A DNA stretch of 64,000 bases. It comes from Nostocales cyanobacterium HT-58-2 (GTDB taxonomy: Bacteria; Cyanobacteriota; Cyanobacteriia; Cyanobacteriales; Nostocaceae). A program made the position numbers and the translations under genes. The stretch is from positions 7,195,501 through 7,259,500 of the forward strand of contig CP019636.1 in NCBI GenBank assembly GCA_002163975.1, read 5' to 3'. This document shows positions 8,406-17,482 of this stretch, piece by piece (the first letter of the stretch is position 1; each line of letters opens with the position of its first letter). The notes beneath the pieces are model-generated. The model did not search any database. It was not told the origin of the DNA and saw only the letters and a program-made list of their open reading frames with translations.

Positions 8406-8799
8406 TGTTTCCTCCCCTTATTAGTTTGCTTTCCCTTTGTTTAAATCCTTGTTGACAATGATAATTATTTTATCTCTAATACTATAATTATTCTCATTCT
8501 CACATAAAGTGGCTGTGACCAAGTGCTAGCAGTAACAACAGAGTTTTTTCAGGGAGTACTTTAGAGGGTGCTACTGTCTCAACTCTCACGTGCCTTGATA
8601 TGTGGATTTTCTAGAAATTGACTATTAAGGTCTGTTCGTTGTAGGACAGACCTGAATTGGCTAGGTTTAACGATGATTTTTAGAATTTCTTGTTAAACAA
8701 TTTCCTGATTACTGATAAATTAATGAGACTACTTCCTATTAAAAAGAGCTTTAACAAAGCATAGTGTGGTAACTGACGAAGAATTCGTGTGAGGACAAA
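8406..8799. other. Divergent spacer znuA / porin
   Basis: A 394-bp spacer with no gene. It holds the predicted Zur sites near its left end and a leader of about 300 bp before the porin, AT-rich, containing an imperfect ATTTCTTG/CAAGAAAT-like segment but no recognised riboswitch. Confidence 0.5.
8457..8499. promoter_or_regulatory. Predicted Zur/FurB operators upstream of znuA
   Basis: Two adjacent AT-rich 7-1-7 type sites: TGATAATTATTTTATC at 8459-8474, and, on the minus strand, TGAGAATAATTATA at 8483-8496. Both resemble the cyanobacterial Zur consensus TGATAATNATTATCA. They lie between znuA and the divergent porin. The assignment rests on the pattern and the neighbours only. Confidence 0.6.
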
Positions 8800-10452
8800 A
8801 TGATAAAAGTGTGGAAATCTCTGTTGGCTAGTCCGGCAGTTTTGGGTGCAGTCTTCGTGATGAGTGCCACTGTAGTTGCAGGAGAAACACCTGCCAATTT
8901 GGAAATCAAAGAAGTTGAGAAGACTTCTCAAAATCCTCCAAACAAGACAATGGCACAAGTGACTTCAGTGTCTCAGCTATCAGATGTACAACCGACAGAT
9001 TGGGCATTTCAAGCACTACAATCTCTGGTAGAGCGATATGGCTGTATTGCTGGATACCCAAATGGGACTTATAGAGGGAATCGGGCAATGACTCGATATG
9101 AGTTTGCCGCAGGTCTAAATGCTTGTCTAGACCGGGTTAACGAACTCATTGCCACTGCTACAGCAGATTTAGTCACGAAACAAGATTTAGCCACGTTACA
9201 AAGACTACAAGAGGAATTCTCTGCAGAACTGGCGACACTGCGAGGTCGTGTGGATACTCTAGAAGTAAAAGCTGCTGAATTGGAGGCAAATCAATTTTCC
9301 ACCACCACTAAACTACAAGGGCAAGTGGTTGCTGCAATCACTGATGTTTTTGGAGGTAATAGAGTCAACGATGTAGATGTCAAGGACAACAATACAACCT
9401 TTGGGGCACGAGCGCGTGTGGAGTTTGTGACTAGCTTCACAGGAGAAGATACGCTCTTTACAAGAATCCAAGCGAATAATATTGTCAACCCCAATCTTGG
9501 CACACCAGAGGGCAGTTTGTTCTTTGCTGGTGACGATGGTACTACCGATGCTTTCATCGATGCACTTTACTATAAATTTCCCCTGACAAAAAGTACACAG
9601 GTTATTGCGATCGCCAATGCGGGTGCAGCAGATGACCTGACGAATACAGTCAATATTTTTGATGGCGACGGTGCATTTGGTGCTTTATCTACTTTTGGTA
9701 CACGTAACTCTATTTATTACCAGGTAGAAGGTTCGGGGTTTGGAATTACTCAAAACTTTAGTAATGCATTTGCACTCACTTTAGGTTATTTAGCAGGTTC
9801 ACCCAATAACCCGTCCTCGGATAATGGTTTGTTCAATGGTCCATACGGTGCGATCGCACAGCTGACTATCAAACCCAGTGAACGCTTTACTGTTGGCTTG
9901 ACTTACGTTAATGCCTACAACCAAGAATTGGGTACTGGTAGTCGTGCTGCAAATCCAAGATCCTTTCTCGCGTCTACGATTGCTCCTACTCCTCCATTTC
10001 CTGGTTTTGATGGTGAACTTCCTGAAGTGAGTGTACCATTTTCCAGTAATTCCTATGGTATAGAAGCATCTCTTGGTTTGAGTAAGAATTTTGTTCTAGG
10101 TGGTTGGGTAGGATACACCAACGCTCGCAACTTATCTTCTGAGGGAGGAAGAGTTGACCGTGGAGAGTTAGATATTTGGAATTGGGCTGTTACCCTAGGA
10201 TTTCCTGACCTTGGTAAAGAAGGCAACTTAGCAGGAATTCTCTTTGGTATGGAACCAAAGGTAACAGGTTCTAGCATTAATGAAATTGCTAGAGATAGAG
10301 ACACTTCTTATCACATTGAAGCATTCTACCAATACAAAGTGACCGATAATATCACCATTACTCCCGGAGTCATCTGGCTAACAGCACCAGACCATAACAG
10401 TAACAATGATGATGTTGTGATTGGTGCACTCAGAACGACGTTCAGTTTCTAA
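8800..10452 (+). CDS. SLH-domain OprB-type outer-membrane porin
   Basis: A 550-residue porin of the cyanobacterial iron-uptake-porin/OprB type. It has a signal peptide (residues 1-28), then one SLH domain (DVQPTDWAFQALQSLVERYG, GCIAGYPNGTYRG, MTRYEFAAGL) that would bind the cell wall, a coiled-coil spacer (ATLQRLQEEFSAELATLRGR) and a beta-rich barrel ending in the terminal phenylalanine (RTTFSF) expected for outer-membrane insertion. Its position next to znuA and a Zur-like site suggests a zinc-responsive metal porin; Anabaena PCC 7120 has a porin next to its znu genes (from memory). The substrate cannot be read from sequence. Confidence 0.85.
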   Translation: MIKVWKSLLASPAVLGAVFVMSATVVAGETPANLEIKEVEKTSQNPPNKTMAQVTSVSQLSDVQPTDWAFQALQSLVERYGCIAGYPNGTYRGNRAMTRYEFAAGLNACLDRVNELIATATADLVTKQDLATLQRLQEEFSAELATLRGRVDTLEVKAAELEANQFSTTTKLQGQVVAAITDVFGGNRVNDVDVKDNNTTFGARARVEFVTSFTGEDTLFTRIQANNIVNPNLGTPEGSLFFAGDDGTTDAFIDALYYKFPLTKSTQVIAIANAGAADDLTNTVNIFDGDGAFGALSTFGTRNSIYYQVEGSGFGITQNFSNAFALTLGYLAGSPNNPSSDNGLFNGPYGAIAQLTIKPSERFTVGLTYVNAYNQELGTGSRAANPRSFLASTIAPTPPFPGFDGELPEVSVPFSSNSYGIEASLGLSKNFVLGGWVGYTNARNLSSEGGRVDRGELDIWNWAVTLGFPDLGKEGNLAGILFGMEPKVTGSSINEIARDRDTSYHIEAFYQYKVTDNITITPGVIWLTAPDHNSNNDDVVIGALRTTFSF

Positions 10453-10822
10453 CTAGCTAGCACAAAAAGACCAGCTAACCACAGCTGGTCCATAAGAATT
10501 TTTCTTCGCGTTGTCTTTCCTAAAGAGTCAAACCCAAGTTGCGCGTTCCCAAAACGCAACGGGAAACTTTTCTTAACAATTATTGTAACATTCAGTACAA
10601 ATTTTTATAGGCATTTATTAAAGAAATATAAGAGAAAAGATAGCTTCTATCTTTAACAAGAGTTCAAAAGATAATCTTGAGAGAAGCGGAAAATAATTTA
10701 AATTGAAAATTAAAAACATAATAAATATTTTGTTGAATGACTAAAATAACCTGAGTTCGGGTTAAATTTAGGCTTTATTGTGGTGTTTAGAGCGTTTGCC
10801 AACTTGATAGGAGGACATCAAC
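10453..10822. other. Spacer porin / cupin gene
   Basis: AT-rich, no gene. Apart from the porin terminator it contains AACCTGAGTTCGGGTTAA at 10748-10765, almost repeated at 11507-11524 on the other side of the cupin gene, and a strong ribosome-binding site (AGGAGG) for the cupin gene at about 10810. Confidence 0.5.
10469..10505 (+). terminator. Intrinsic terminator of the porin gene
   Basis: Perfect 8-bp stem GACCAGCT (10469-10476) / AGCTGGTC (10483-10490) with a 6-base loop, 17 bp after the stop codon, followed within a few bases by a T-rich tract. Confidence 0.7.
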
Positions 10823-11320
10823 GTGACTGATGAACAACATTCTCTGCTGAAAGCAGCAGACATTAATTTAATGGATACGTTTGAGTTTCATCATCCGCTC
10901 AATCCCAATTCAGAAATTTATTTACGGTTCCTTGGGCGTGCTGTCGGTCTTAAACGCATTGGTGTGACGATTGCTCGTGTACCTTCGGGTAAGGAATCTT
11001 TCATTTATCACGCTCACCAGAATGAAGAAGAATGGGTTTACATCTTGTCAGGTCGAGGTATTGCGGAAATTGGAGATATGGAATACGAAGTTGAACCAGG
11101 AGACTTCATGGGATTTGGGCTACCTCAACAACCCCATCATCTTCGTAATCCATTCAATGAAGACCTTACATACCTGATCGGTGGAGAAGCAGGACGCTTA
11201 GATGTTGGCGTTTTTCCTCGGCTTGGTAAACGGGTGATTAGGGATAGTGAGTCAGCTTACATAGTCGATGAGTCAGCACTTCAACTTTTTTGGAGCAGCA
11301 AGCAATCTGCTGAGGATTGA
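10823..11320 (+). CDS. Cupin-domain protein
   Basis: A 165-residue single-cupin protein. Cupin motif 1 is seen as HAHQNEEEWVYILSGRG (two His and one Glu in the expected spacing) and motif 2 as PGDFMGFGLPQQPHHL. These residues would bind one divalent metal in the beta-barrel. The start is GTG at 10823? The first codon is GTG, preceded by AGGAGG at good spacing. The family covers many enzymes and sugar-binding proteins, so no substrate is named. It is a single-gene unit with its own terminator and is flanked by near-identical 18-bp direct repeats. Confidence 0.82.
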   Translation: MTDEQHSLLKAADINLMDTFEFHHPLNPNSEIYLRFLGRAVGLKRIGVTIARVPSGKESFIYHAHQNEEEWVYILSGRGIAEIGDMEYEVEPGDFMGFGLPQQPHHLRNPFNEDLTYLIGGEAGRLDVGVFPRLGKRVIRDSESAYIVDESALQLFWSSKQSAED

Positions 11321-11470
11321 TGCTCACTGGAGTGGTTACGACATAACAATCCAAATGCAGCCTGCTTTTCTTTTTATACTAGTACAAACGCTCTGATTCT
11401 TTAGTTACCCCACTTCATTTAGTCTAAAGTCCAGTAAATGACATTGACTGAGATATCATGGTGAACTACT

Positions 11471-11503
11471 AAACACCGACCCTTAGGGGTACAGTGTTTT
11501 TAA
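11471..11503 (+). terminator. Terminator after the cupin gene
   Basis: Hairpin with outer stem AAACAC (11471-11476) / GTGTTT (11494-11499) and inner ACCC/GGGT pairing, followed by a T-rich tract. It lies about 150 bp downstream of the cupin stop codon. Confidence 0.55.
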
Positions 11504-11589
11504 TTTAACCTGAGTCCGGGATAAGGAAAGGGACAGGTAGTAAGCTAAAAATAACGTCAAATACTTATCCGTAGGAATGTATTCACAAT

Positions 11590-13320
11590 TCAGGATTCGG
11601 GACTGAATGATTGCGGCTGTCCCCAAATGATACGCTCCTGCTTGTAAATAGCAATTCCTGGTTTGGCTCCTTTGGGTTTGTAAACATATTTTGGCTGAGT
11701 GTAAACAACTGGCACTTGGTCACTCTGACGACCGCGACTGAAGTATGCTGTTAGGTTAGCAACATATTGCAAATCAGCTTCTTCTGGAACAGTGCCCGGT
11801 TCTAGGCGTAGCAGCACATGGCTTCCTGGAATCTCTTGAGCATGGAACCACAAATCGTAATCGTTTGCTACACGAAAGGTTAATTGGTCATTTTGGCGGT
11901 TATTGCGACCAATTAAGACCTCGAAGCCGCTGGGGGTGCGGTAATGATAAAAGTTAGTGTTAGCGGCTTCAGTAGAACTGCGACGGCGATATTCTGAATC
12001 TTCTAAATACCTTTGCTGAATGAGTTCCTCGCGGATTTCTTCAAGAGCTTGTAAGTCTTCTGCTGTTGTGTAATTTTCTATTTGAGAAATAGCGGCTTCT
12101 ACTTGCTCCAAATAATCAATTTCAGCATTGACTTCAGCTAATAAAGGCTCTACAGCAGTACGAGCGCGTTTCAGTTTTTGATGCTGTTTATACAGATTTT
12201 GAGCATTTTGTACAGCATTTTTATCTGGCTCTAAAGTTATTTTTACTGGTTCGCCAGTTTCAAAATCAGGGATGGTTATTTCTTTCATTCCCACTTGCCA
12301 CTCATGTAGGTGCGCCATCAACAAATCAGCCTTTTGTCGATACTCATCCGCTTGTTCAGACTGCTGTAAACGTTGCTCAAAATTAGCAGCTTTCAGTCGC
12401 GATTTTTCCAGAATATTATTCAGTTTTTGACTGAGTTGATGCCGAAGTTGAGAAAATGTTTGTTGATTGCTCTGATCAGCGTAGTAACGGTTGAGTAACT
12501 CTTGGATATCTCTGGCTGGTTGAAGAGCACCCCAACCAAGTACAGTGTATCCTTCTGCTGTCCAAGCAGGTTCAAACTTCCTACTTTCCAACTTTTGCAG
12601 CCATTCTTGCCAATGGTGAAACAGCCGTTGCCAGTCTTCAGGTTTTAGGGTATCTGTAGAAGTCTCTGGGTCTACGTCTGATAGCAGCAGCATTGACTGT
12701 ATCAGTGAAGGGGAGATACCTCGATAAGTTTTGAGCAACTGACGCTTGATAGCTCCCGGGACTAAGCTGACTCTTTCTTGCCAGCGTTCTTGAGATTCGC
12801 TCAAACTGGGTATAGCAGAGGTGAGACTCGGTGGTGTTTCATAAACTTGTCCTGTAAGAATCGGACGAACGCTGGATTTTTGTTGGTTAACTTGACGAGC
12901 AACGGTAATTATGGTGTTAGTAGCATCGGTGAGAATAACGTTGCTGTACTTGCCCATAATTTCGACGTACAGGTGATACAGAGCGCTTTCTCCTGGACGA
13001 CGGGCAAATTGCAAATCAATCGCACGTTCCCAGGGAGCTATTGTCTCAAGTCCCACCAGCGCCAAACCACTCAACTGGTGCAGGAGCTGTTGGCTAAAGG
13101 TGAAGGTATCTGGTGTTCTTGGTGGTGGATCGCCGACATGAAGGCGAGCTGCTTGAGGATGCCAGGAAATTTCCAGCCAATCCCGCTGTTTTAAAGTACG
13201 GAGTGCTATGGCAATAGTGTAGCTATTGCGCTGATAGACCTGCTCTATGCGAGCCGGTAGCCAGTGAGCGCGGATGTCGCTACAAACAGCTGTGAGAGTT
13301 GTAAAGTCGAATGTTTGCAC
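11590..13320 (-). CDS. rqcH: NFACT-family ribosome quality-control factor RqcH
   Basis: A protein of about 576 residues with NFACT-N (from FDFTTLTAVCSDIRAHWLPARIEQVYQ), a central helical HhH and long coiled-coil arm (about residues 300-440), and an NFACT-R domain near the end (TPSGFEVLIGRNNRQNDQLTF, DLWFHAQEIPGSHVLLR). Bacterial RqcH binds stalled 50S subunits and recruits tRNA-Ala to add degradation-marking tails. The family is often misnamed fibronectin-binding protein. The DLWFHA(Q)..GSHV motif is intact. I choose the GTG at 13320 because it gives the expected family start (VQTFDFTTL); an open upstream GTG lies at 13401. No clear ribosome-binding site is seen for either. Confidence 0.86.
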   Translation of the reverse strand: MQTFDFTTLTAVCSDIRAHWLPARIEQVYQRNSYTIAIALRTLKQRDWLEISWHPQAARLHVGDPPPRTPDTFTFSQQLLHQLSGLALVGLETIAPWERAIDLQFARRPGESALYHLYVEIMGKYSNVILTDATNTIITVARQVNQQKSSVRPILTGQVYETPPSLTSAIPSLSESQERWQERVSLVPGAIKRQLLKTYRGISPSLIQSMLLLSDVDPETSTDTLKPEDWQRLFHHWQEWLQKLESRKFEPAWTAEGYTVLGWGALQPARDIQELLNRYYADQSNQQTFSQLRHQLSQKLNNILEKSRLKAANFEQRLQQSEQADEYRQKADLLMAHLHEWQVGMKEITIPDFETGEPVKITLEPDKNAVQNAQNLYKQHQKLKRARTAVEPLLAEVNAEIDYLEQVEAAISQIENYTTAEDLQALEEIREELIQQRYLEDSEYRRRSSTEAANTNFYHYRTPSGFEVLIGRNNRQNDQLTFRVANDYDLWFHAQEIPGSHVLLRLEPGTVPEEADLQYVANLTAYFSRGRQSDQVPVVYTQPKYVYKPKGAKPGIAIYKQERIIWGQPQSFSPES

Positions 13321-13460
13321 AACGATTAGTCGTTGTTGTTTAAGCGTCGATAGTTCAGTATACTTCCATTTTCTCTGATTCAGCGCGAATGAGTGTAACA
13401 CCCAAAAATATAAGTTTTTGTTTCCTCAAAAAATATTGTTGAAGTATTAGAAATATATAA

Positions 13461-13489
13461 ACAAAAAAAAGACTTCATAAAGAAGTCTT
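13461..13489 (-). terminator. Intrinsic terminator for the glycosyltransferase gene
   Basis: Stem AAGACTTC (13469-13476) / GAAGTCTT (13482-13489), 5-base loop. On the minus strand it is followed by a run of T bases (13461-13470 are mostly A on the plus strand). It lies about 165 bp beyond the stop codon of the gene ending at 13653 and just before the rqcH promoter region. Confidence 0.8.
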
Positions 13490-13652
13490 ATATAAAATAC
13501 TTAGTGTTAAAAATGTTAAATGTATAATAGCAAGTTGTTTCTTTGTGAGAGATAATTGATGCTCGGTGTACTGTAAGAAGTTCGCAATTTAAAGTGTGAG
13601 TCTTTGCATTACCAACTAAGTATCAACTTCTTACATTCTGTGTCCTTGACCT

Positions 13653-14954
13653 TTAACTTGCCAATATCGCTTCTCTGGGTATGCCTTCCGGACTTTCCTG
13701 GTTTTTGTCTTTGGGTTTTTCTTGCAACAACTTAGTGTAAAGTTGAGCAAGCTGAGATGCGACTCCTTCCCAACTGAACTTTGTTTCAACTCGCTTTCTC
13801 GCAGCTTGACCCAACTCATCTCGCCACTGGGGATTAGCTAAAATTCGGTCAATCGCACAAGAGAAAGCAGCCACATCTTGCGGTGCGGCGAGTAAACCTG
13901 TTTTTTCAGGGACTACTGTAAACTGAAGTCCACCAACATCGCTTGCGACTACTGGTGTTTTACTAGCCATCGCTTCAATCGCTACTAATCCAAAGGGTTC
14001 GTAGTGACTGGGAACAACACAAACATCAGCAGCGGCATAGTAATATGGCAAAATTTCCTGACTGAGACGACCAGGCAAGGTCGTAAAGTCGTTCATTCCT
14101 AATTCAGCGACAATATTCTCAATGCGATCGCGTTCCATTCCGTCGCTGTGACCTGGGCGGCTTCCACCACCAATGATTAACTGGAGTTTTTCTGAGCCTC
14201 GAAACTGAGACTCTCCCACAGCACGCACTAATGTTTCTATGCCTTTGCGTGGGTCAAAACGTCCTACATACAATACGAGTTTCGCTTCTGGATCGATTCC
14301 TAACAGAGCTCTTGCTGCTTGTCGATCTATGCAACCAAACTGTGTGATATCGGTCCCGCAGGGAATGATATCGATACTTCCTTTTGTGGAAACAAGCGAT
14401 CGCATATGTTCTTTTTCCTGCGGACTTGTCGCCACAATTCGTTTGGCTGTCTCTAACACCTGTTTTTCTACTGCAAGGCGGGTACTAGCAATTAAAGGAA
14501 TTGTATCAATCGTGTTGTACTTAACTGCTCCTAGGGAGTGGTATGTGTGAACCTGCTGGCTCCCTTGAATTTCCTTCAACTGCATTCCTACCCAACTCGA
14601 AAGCCAGTAGTTTGTATGAACTAAAGGATATACAAAGCCGTTTTCCTGCTGGAATTTGAGAAAATTATCTACAAATTCTGGCAAGTATCCAAACAAATTA
14701 TCTCGTGGCACAAATTCAACAGCACCTGCTTCTAATCTAATGGTTCGACAGTTTGGGCTGTGTTGGACGATTGTTTGTTGTTCCACGCTCACCTTGCGGG
14801 TAAACATTTCCACTTGCCACCCCAGTTTAGCGAGCGCTTCTCCAACTTGGCGCACGTATACATTTTGTCCTCCAGCTTCTTCTTTCCCAATTTCTACGGC
14901 CGGATCACCGTGTACTGAAATTAGGGCAATGCGTTGTTCAGTTCTAGAGTTCAT
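13653..14954 (-). CDS. GT4 glycosyltransferase, sucrose-phosphate-synthase-like
   Basis: A protein of about 433 residues with a GT-B fold. The N-terminal motif HGDPAVEIGKEEAGGQNVYV is the donor/acceptor loop seen in sucrose synthases and sucrose-phosphate synthases. The C-terminal half carries VLYVGRFDPRKGIETLV, the GGGSRPG loop and the E-x7-E motif (HYEPFGLVAIEAMASKTPVVAS). Cyanobacterial minimal SPS proteins of heterocystous species have this size, with only the glucosyltransferase domain and no phosphatase domain, so sucrose-6-phosphate synthesis from UDP- or ADP-glucose and fructose-6-phosphate is the leading idea; other GT4 roles remain possible. I start at ATG 14954; an upstream TTG at 14978 is less likely. 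Confidence 0.75.
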   Translation of the reverse strand: MNSRTEQRIALISVHGDPAVEIGKEEAGGQNVYVRQVGEALAKLGWQVEMFTRKVSVEQQTIVQHSPNCRTIRLEAGAVEFVPRDNLFGYLPEFVDNFLKFQQENGFVYPLVHTNYWLSSWVGMQLKEIQGSQQVHTYHSLGAVKYNTIDTIPLIASTRLAVEKQVLETAKRIVATSPQEKEHMRSLVSTKGSIDIIPCGTDITQFGCIDRQAARALLGIDPEAKLVLYVGRFDPRKGIETLVRAVGESQFRGSEKLQLIIGGGSRPGHSDGMERDRIENIVAELGMNDFTTLPGRLSQEILPYYYAAADVCVVPSHYEPFGLVAIEAMASKTPVVASDVGGLQFTVVPEKTGLLAAPQDVAAFSCAIDRILANPQWRDELGQAARKRVETKFSWEGVASQLAQLYTKLLQEKPKDKNQESPEGIPREAILAS

Positions 14955-15689
14955 AGTTTGTTGGTGTTTTCTCTTCAAGAGGTAGAAAGCAGATTACGTT
15001 TGTCATTCGCCTTTTACCTCTATGTATGCAGAAAGTTCAATCGATCTTTATTTTAATTTAATACGAATAATTTTTATACATCTGCTGCCAGAAGTAAGAT
15101 TTTTGCATACGTACCTATATTTAATTTCTCTATAGGTTGGATGCTGATATTTTTAACTAATTACTTATATAAGTAAAACTAATTTTAAAATCCTAATTAT
15201 AAATATAGATTTTTCCTATCATTTATATTTTCAGTGTAGATTGTTATAAAAATATCGTTAAAAAATTAAGTATATTCAAAGATTCAAATAAGATACTTAC
15301 TATGTGAATTCTAAACAAAGAAGATATCGCGAATTGCTAGCAAAATTTATGAGTACAAGTTTAAAGATGACTCAGAAAGGTTGGGTACGATAAAGAGTAA
15401 AAAATTATACTTTTTTTTCAGTGAGATGCTTGTTATAAGATTATTTAATATTTAAGCAACAATATACATACTTGGTACTTTTCACTCAGAGTACATACTA
15501 CAAAACATTAAGATAAATTTCAGGCAACACCTAGTCAAATTGCTTTCTTCTGCACTTATTCCTACTGAGAAAGTATAAATACACAAGTCATAACCTAGTG
15601 CTGGCAGTTAAGTGAATTGACAACGGCAAGCATTTTGACAAAATGACTTAAGACACACCAGCCTGTTGCAACGTCTAACAGATGATCCT
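14955..15689. other. Long AT-rich spacer
   Basis: About 730 bp between divergently transcribed genes, very AT-rich (notably 15050-15500), with no ORF of coding character. It would hold the promoters of the glycosyltransferase and the hypothetical gene to the right. No recognised RNA gene. Confidence 0.5.
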
Positions 15690-16079
15690 ATGGAATTAGA
15701 ATTTATTCCTGTTGAAGATTTTTACTTTGCCTTGACTTTGGCAGTTCGGACTCTCGAAGATTTGGACAAACCAGGTTTAGTCGAACAAGTGCGATCGCGA
15801 CTGTTGGTAGAATGCGGTCAACCTTCTACCATCGCTCCAGGTAAACAGAACACTTTTAATTATGTATTCCGTGTACACTATGTAGACAATAGCCCTGCAT
15901 CTGGACTTTTTGTTTCCATTTCAGACTGGAACAACAAACTGCGTCTGAGTAGCGATTATGGATGGACACTAGATCAAGAACGCAAGCCTATTCGTACAGA
16001 CAAATATAGCCAGCGATCGCAGTTCACCCAACAGTTGCGATCGCACTTCCACCATTGGTTACAAGTTCCCCTTTGCTAA
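15690..16079 (+). CDS. Conserved hypothetical cyanobacterial protein
   Basis: A soluble protein of about 129 residues beginning MELEFIPVEDFYFALTLAVR. It has no signal peptide or membrane segment; the sequence alternates short helices and beta-like stretches (NYVFRVHYVDNSPASGLFVSI). I recognise no named domain. The start at 15690 is preferred; an in-frame TTG 8 codons upstream exists. It ends 87 bp before the convergent RNA-binding protein gene, with a long hairpin between them. Confidence 0.6.
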   Translation: MELEFIPVEDFYFALTLAVRTLEDLDKPGLVEQVRSRLLVECGQPSTIAPGKQNTFNYVFRVHYVDNSPASGLFVSISDWNNKLRLSSDYGWTLDQERKPIRTDKYSQRSQFTQQLRSHFHHWLQVPLC

Positions 16080-16105
16080 ATAGCAAAAGCTTACTTCAGT
16101 TAATA

Positions 16106-16149
16106 ATTAAAAATTAAAAATCAAGTTTTTTTGATTTTTAATTTTTAAT
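16106..16149. terminator. Bidirectional terminator hairpin
   Basis: A perfect 19-bp inverted repeat (16106-16124 and 16131-16149) with a GTTTTT loop lies between two convergent genes. The arms are A/T-rich, giving T runs on both strands, so it can stop transcription from both sides. Confidence 0.7.
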
Positions 16150-16165
16150 CTTTCTTCTTTGCAAA

Positions 16166-16669
16166 TCAACTTGTCGTTTGTGCAGCAAGCATTTGCTTAA
16201 GTTTTTCCAATTCATTAGCCCAACGTGGATCTGGACGAATGGCATCGTCTGAAGAAGTCGATGTTGGTGCTTGTTCTCTCGTACCGCCTCCACGGCGAGA
16301 TTTTTTGGAGCTTTTTTCCCTACGGCTGTTTTCTCTTGTAGGAGTAGAGCTAGCGTTGCTATTTGTAGCATTATTAGCTGCCTTAGTAGGTTGCTCCTCG
16401 CTATTTTCATCTCCTTTTGTTCGAGGTAATGCTTTCTCGAGTTTTATAGGAGAGTCTTTGAACAGCTGACCATTATACTTTTCAATAATTTGGTCGGCTT
16501 GTTCGTCATTATTAACTGTAAGAAAACCGAATCCGCGACATTTGCCGGTTTTTCGGTCTTTAATCAGTTTAGTGGTAACGGCATCGCCTTCTGCTGCAAA
16601 AACTGCTTGCAGTTCTTGACGATCTATTTCTTCTTTGGGCAAATTGCCTATATATAGGCGAACAGACAT
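16166..16669 (-). CDS. RRM-domain RNA-binding protein (Rbp family)
   Basis: A 167-residue protein with one N-terminal RNA-recognition motif (residues 2-82): RNP2 is LYIGNL and RNP1 is CRGFGFLTV. The C-terminal half is low-complexity, rich in Ser, Asn, Lys and Arg, with a GGG stretch and a basic SSKKSRRGGG patch. It resembles the cyanobacterial Rbp proteins, several of which are cold-regulated or help target mRNAs to the thylakoid membrane; which Rbp this is cannot be told. It is followed by a wide upstream spacer, so a long 5' leader, common for Rbp genes, is plausible. Confidence 0.87.
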   Translation of the reverse strand: MSVRLYIGNLPKEEIDRQELQAVFAAEGDAVTTKLIKDRKTGKCRGFGFLTVNNDEQADQIIEKYNGQLFKDSPIKLEKALPRTKGDENSEEQPTKAANNATNSNASSTPTRENSRREKSSKKSRRGGGTREQAPTSTSSDDAIRPDPRWANELEKLKQMLAAQTTS

Positions 16670-17482
16670 GAACTACACCTCCACAAGTTGAGTGAACAAG
16701 ACCGGGCAAAAAACAGTAGCTCGGCTCGGGCTTTCGATAGATACTATTGACCAACGCTGCCACAAACCAATGTTTTCCAAACTGTCAACCTATACAATAC
16801 TGTTTTTTACCAGGATAAAGCTTGCTTAATACAAAAGCGCACAACGCTAATAACACCTTTATTCTAAGAATTTTGAATTTTACAGCGTACTGCTCGCCAC
16901 TGGAAAGTTCTTCTATACTTTTTTCCGAAGAATCAAATACCATCCCCTACATTATCACGCTATTTTACACCTAGCTAGTTCAGATTAGACATTTCCAGCA
17001 ATATCATACTCGCATAGTAACATAAAACACACTTTTTCTAAAACTTGGTGTCTGGAAAACAAAAAACAGCCAGTGGCTGGCTGATTAACTGCTGTGTTGT
17101 AAAGAAAAAGGGAACATATGTTTGGCGCAAGCAGCCGCATAGATAACCAAGCAATATGTTCTTATTATGTTGGTTGCAACTGTTACTCTTGTGAAATGTA
17201 ACATTTTATTTCAATTTGTGCAAATTTTGTTTACATACCACCATTTAACCTTGGTAAACGGAACCCAAAGTCAAGATAAACGAACTATGCAGGGGGAAGA
17301 AAGCAGAGAGAAGTTTGAGCGGAGGCATCAGAACTTCTCCTATCGGAGACGCACTCGCGTTCGGAGGGAGCAGGGGAAAGGGAGTTAACAGACGTTAACT
17401 CTTGTACTCCCCCGCTCCCAAGCGTTCGCGTAGCGTGCCCGCAGGGCTCAGCGTGCTCCCCTGCTTCTTCGTTGACTCTTGA
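16670..17482. other. Gene-free spacer upstream of the rbp gene
   Basis: About 810 bp with no supported gene. The left part is the rbp promoter/leader. A terminator-like hairpin is at 17067-17083. The right part (17334-17465) carries a dispersed palindromic repeat that includes TATCGGAGACGCACTCGCG, found again at 19802, 41126 and 54799. Confidence 0.55.
17061..17083 (-). terminator. Hairpin terminator, minus strand
   Basis: Stem CAGCCAG (17067-17073) / CTGGCTG (17077-17083) followed on the minus strand by TTTTTTG. It sits about 400 bp beyond the stop codon of the M48-like gene, so either that transcript has a long tail or an unannotated minus-strand RNA ends here. Confidence 0.55.

Noticed and set aside
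13631..13819. A 62-residue minus-strand frame overlapping the end of the glycosyltransferase
   Set aside because: It is a frame-shifted reading of the C-terminal coding region.
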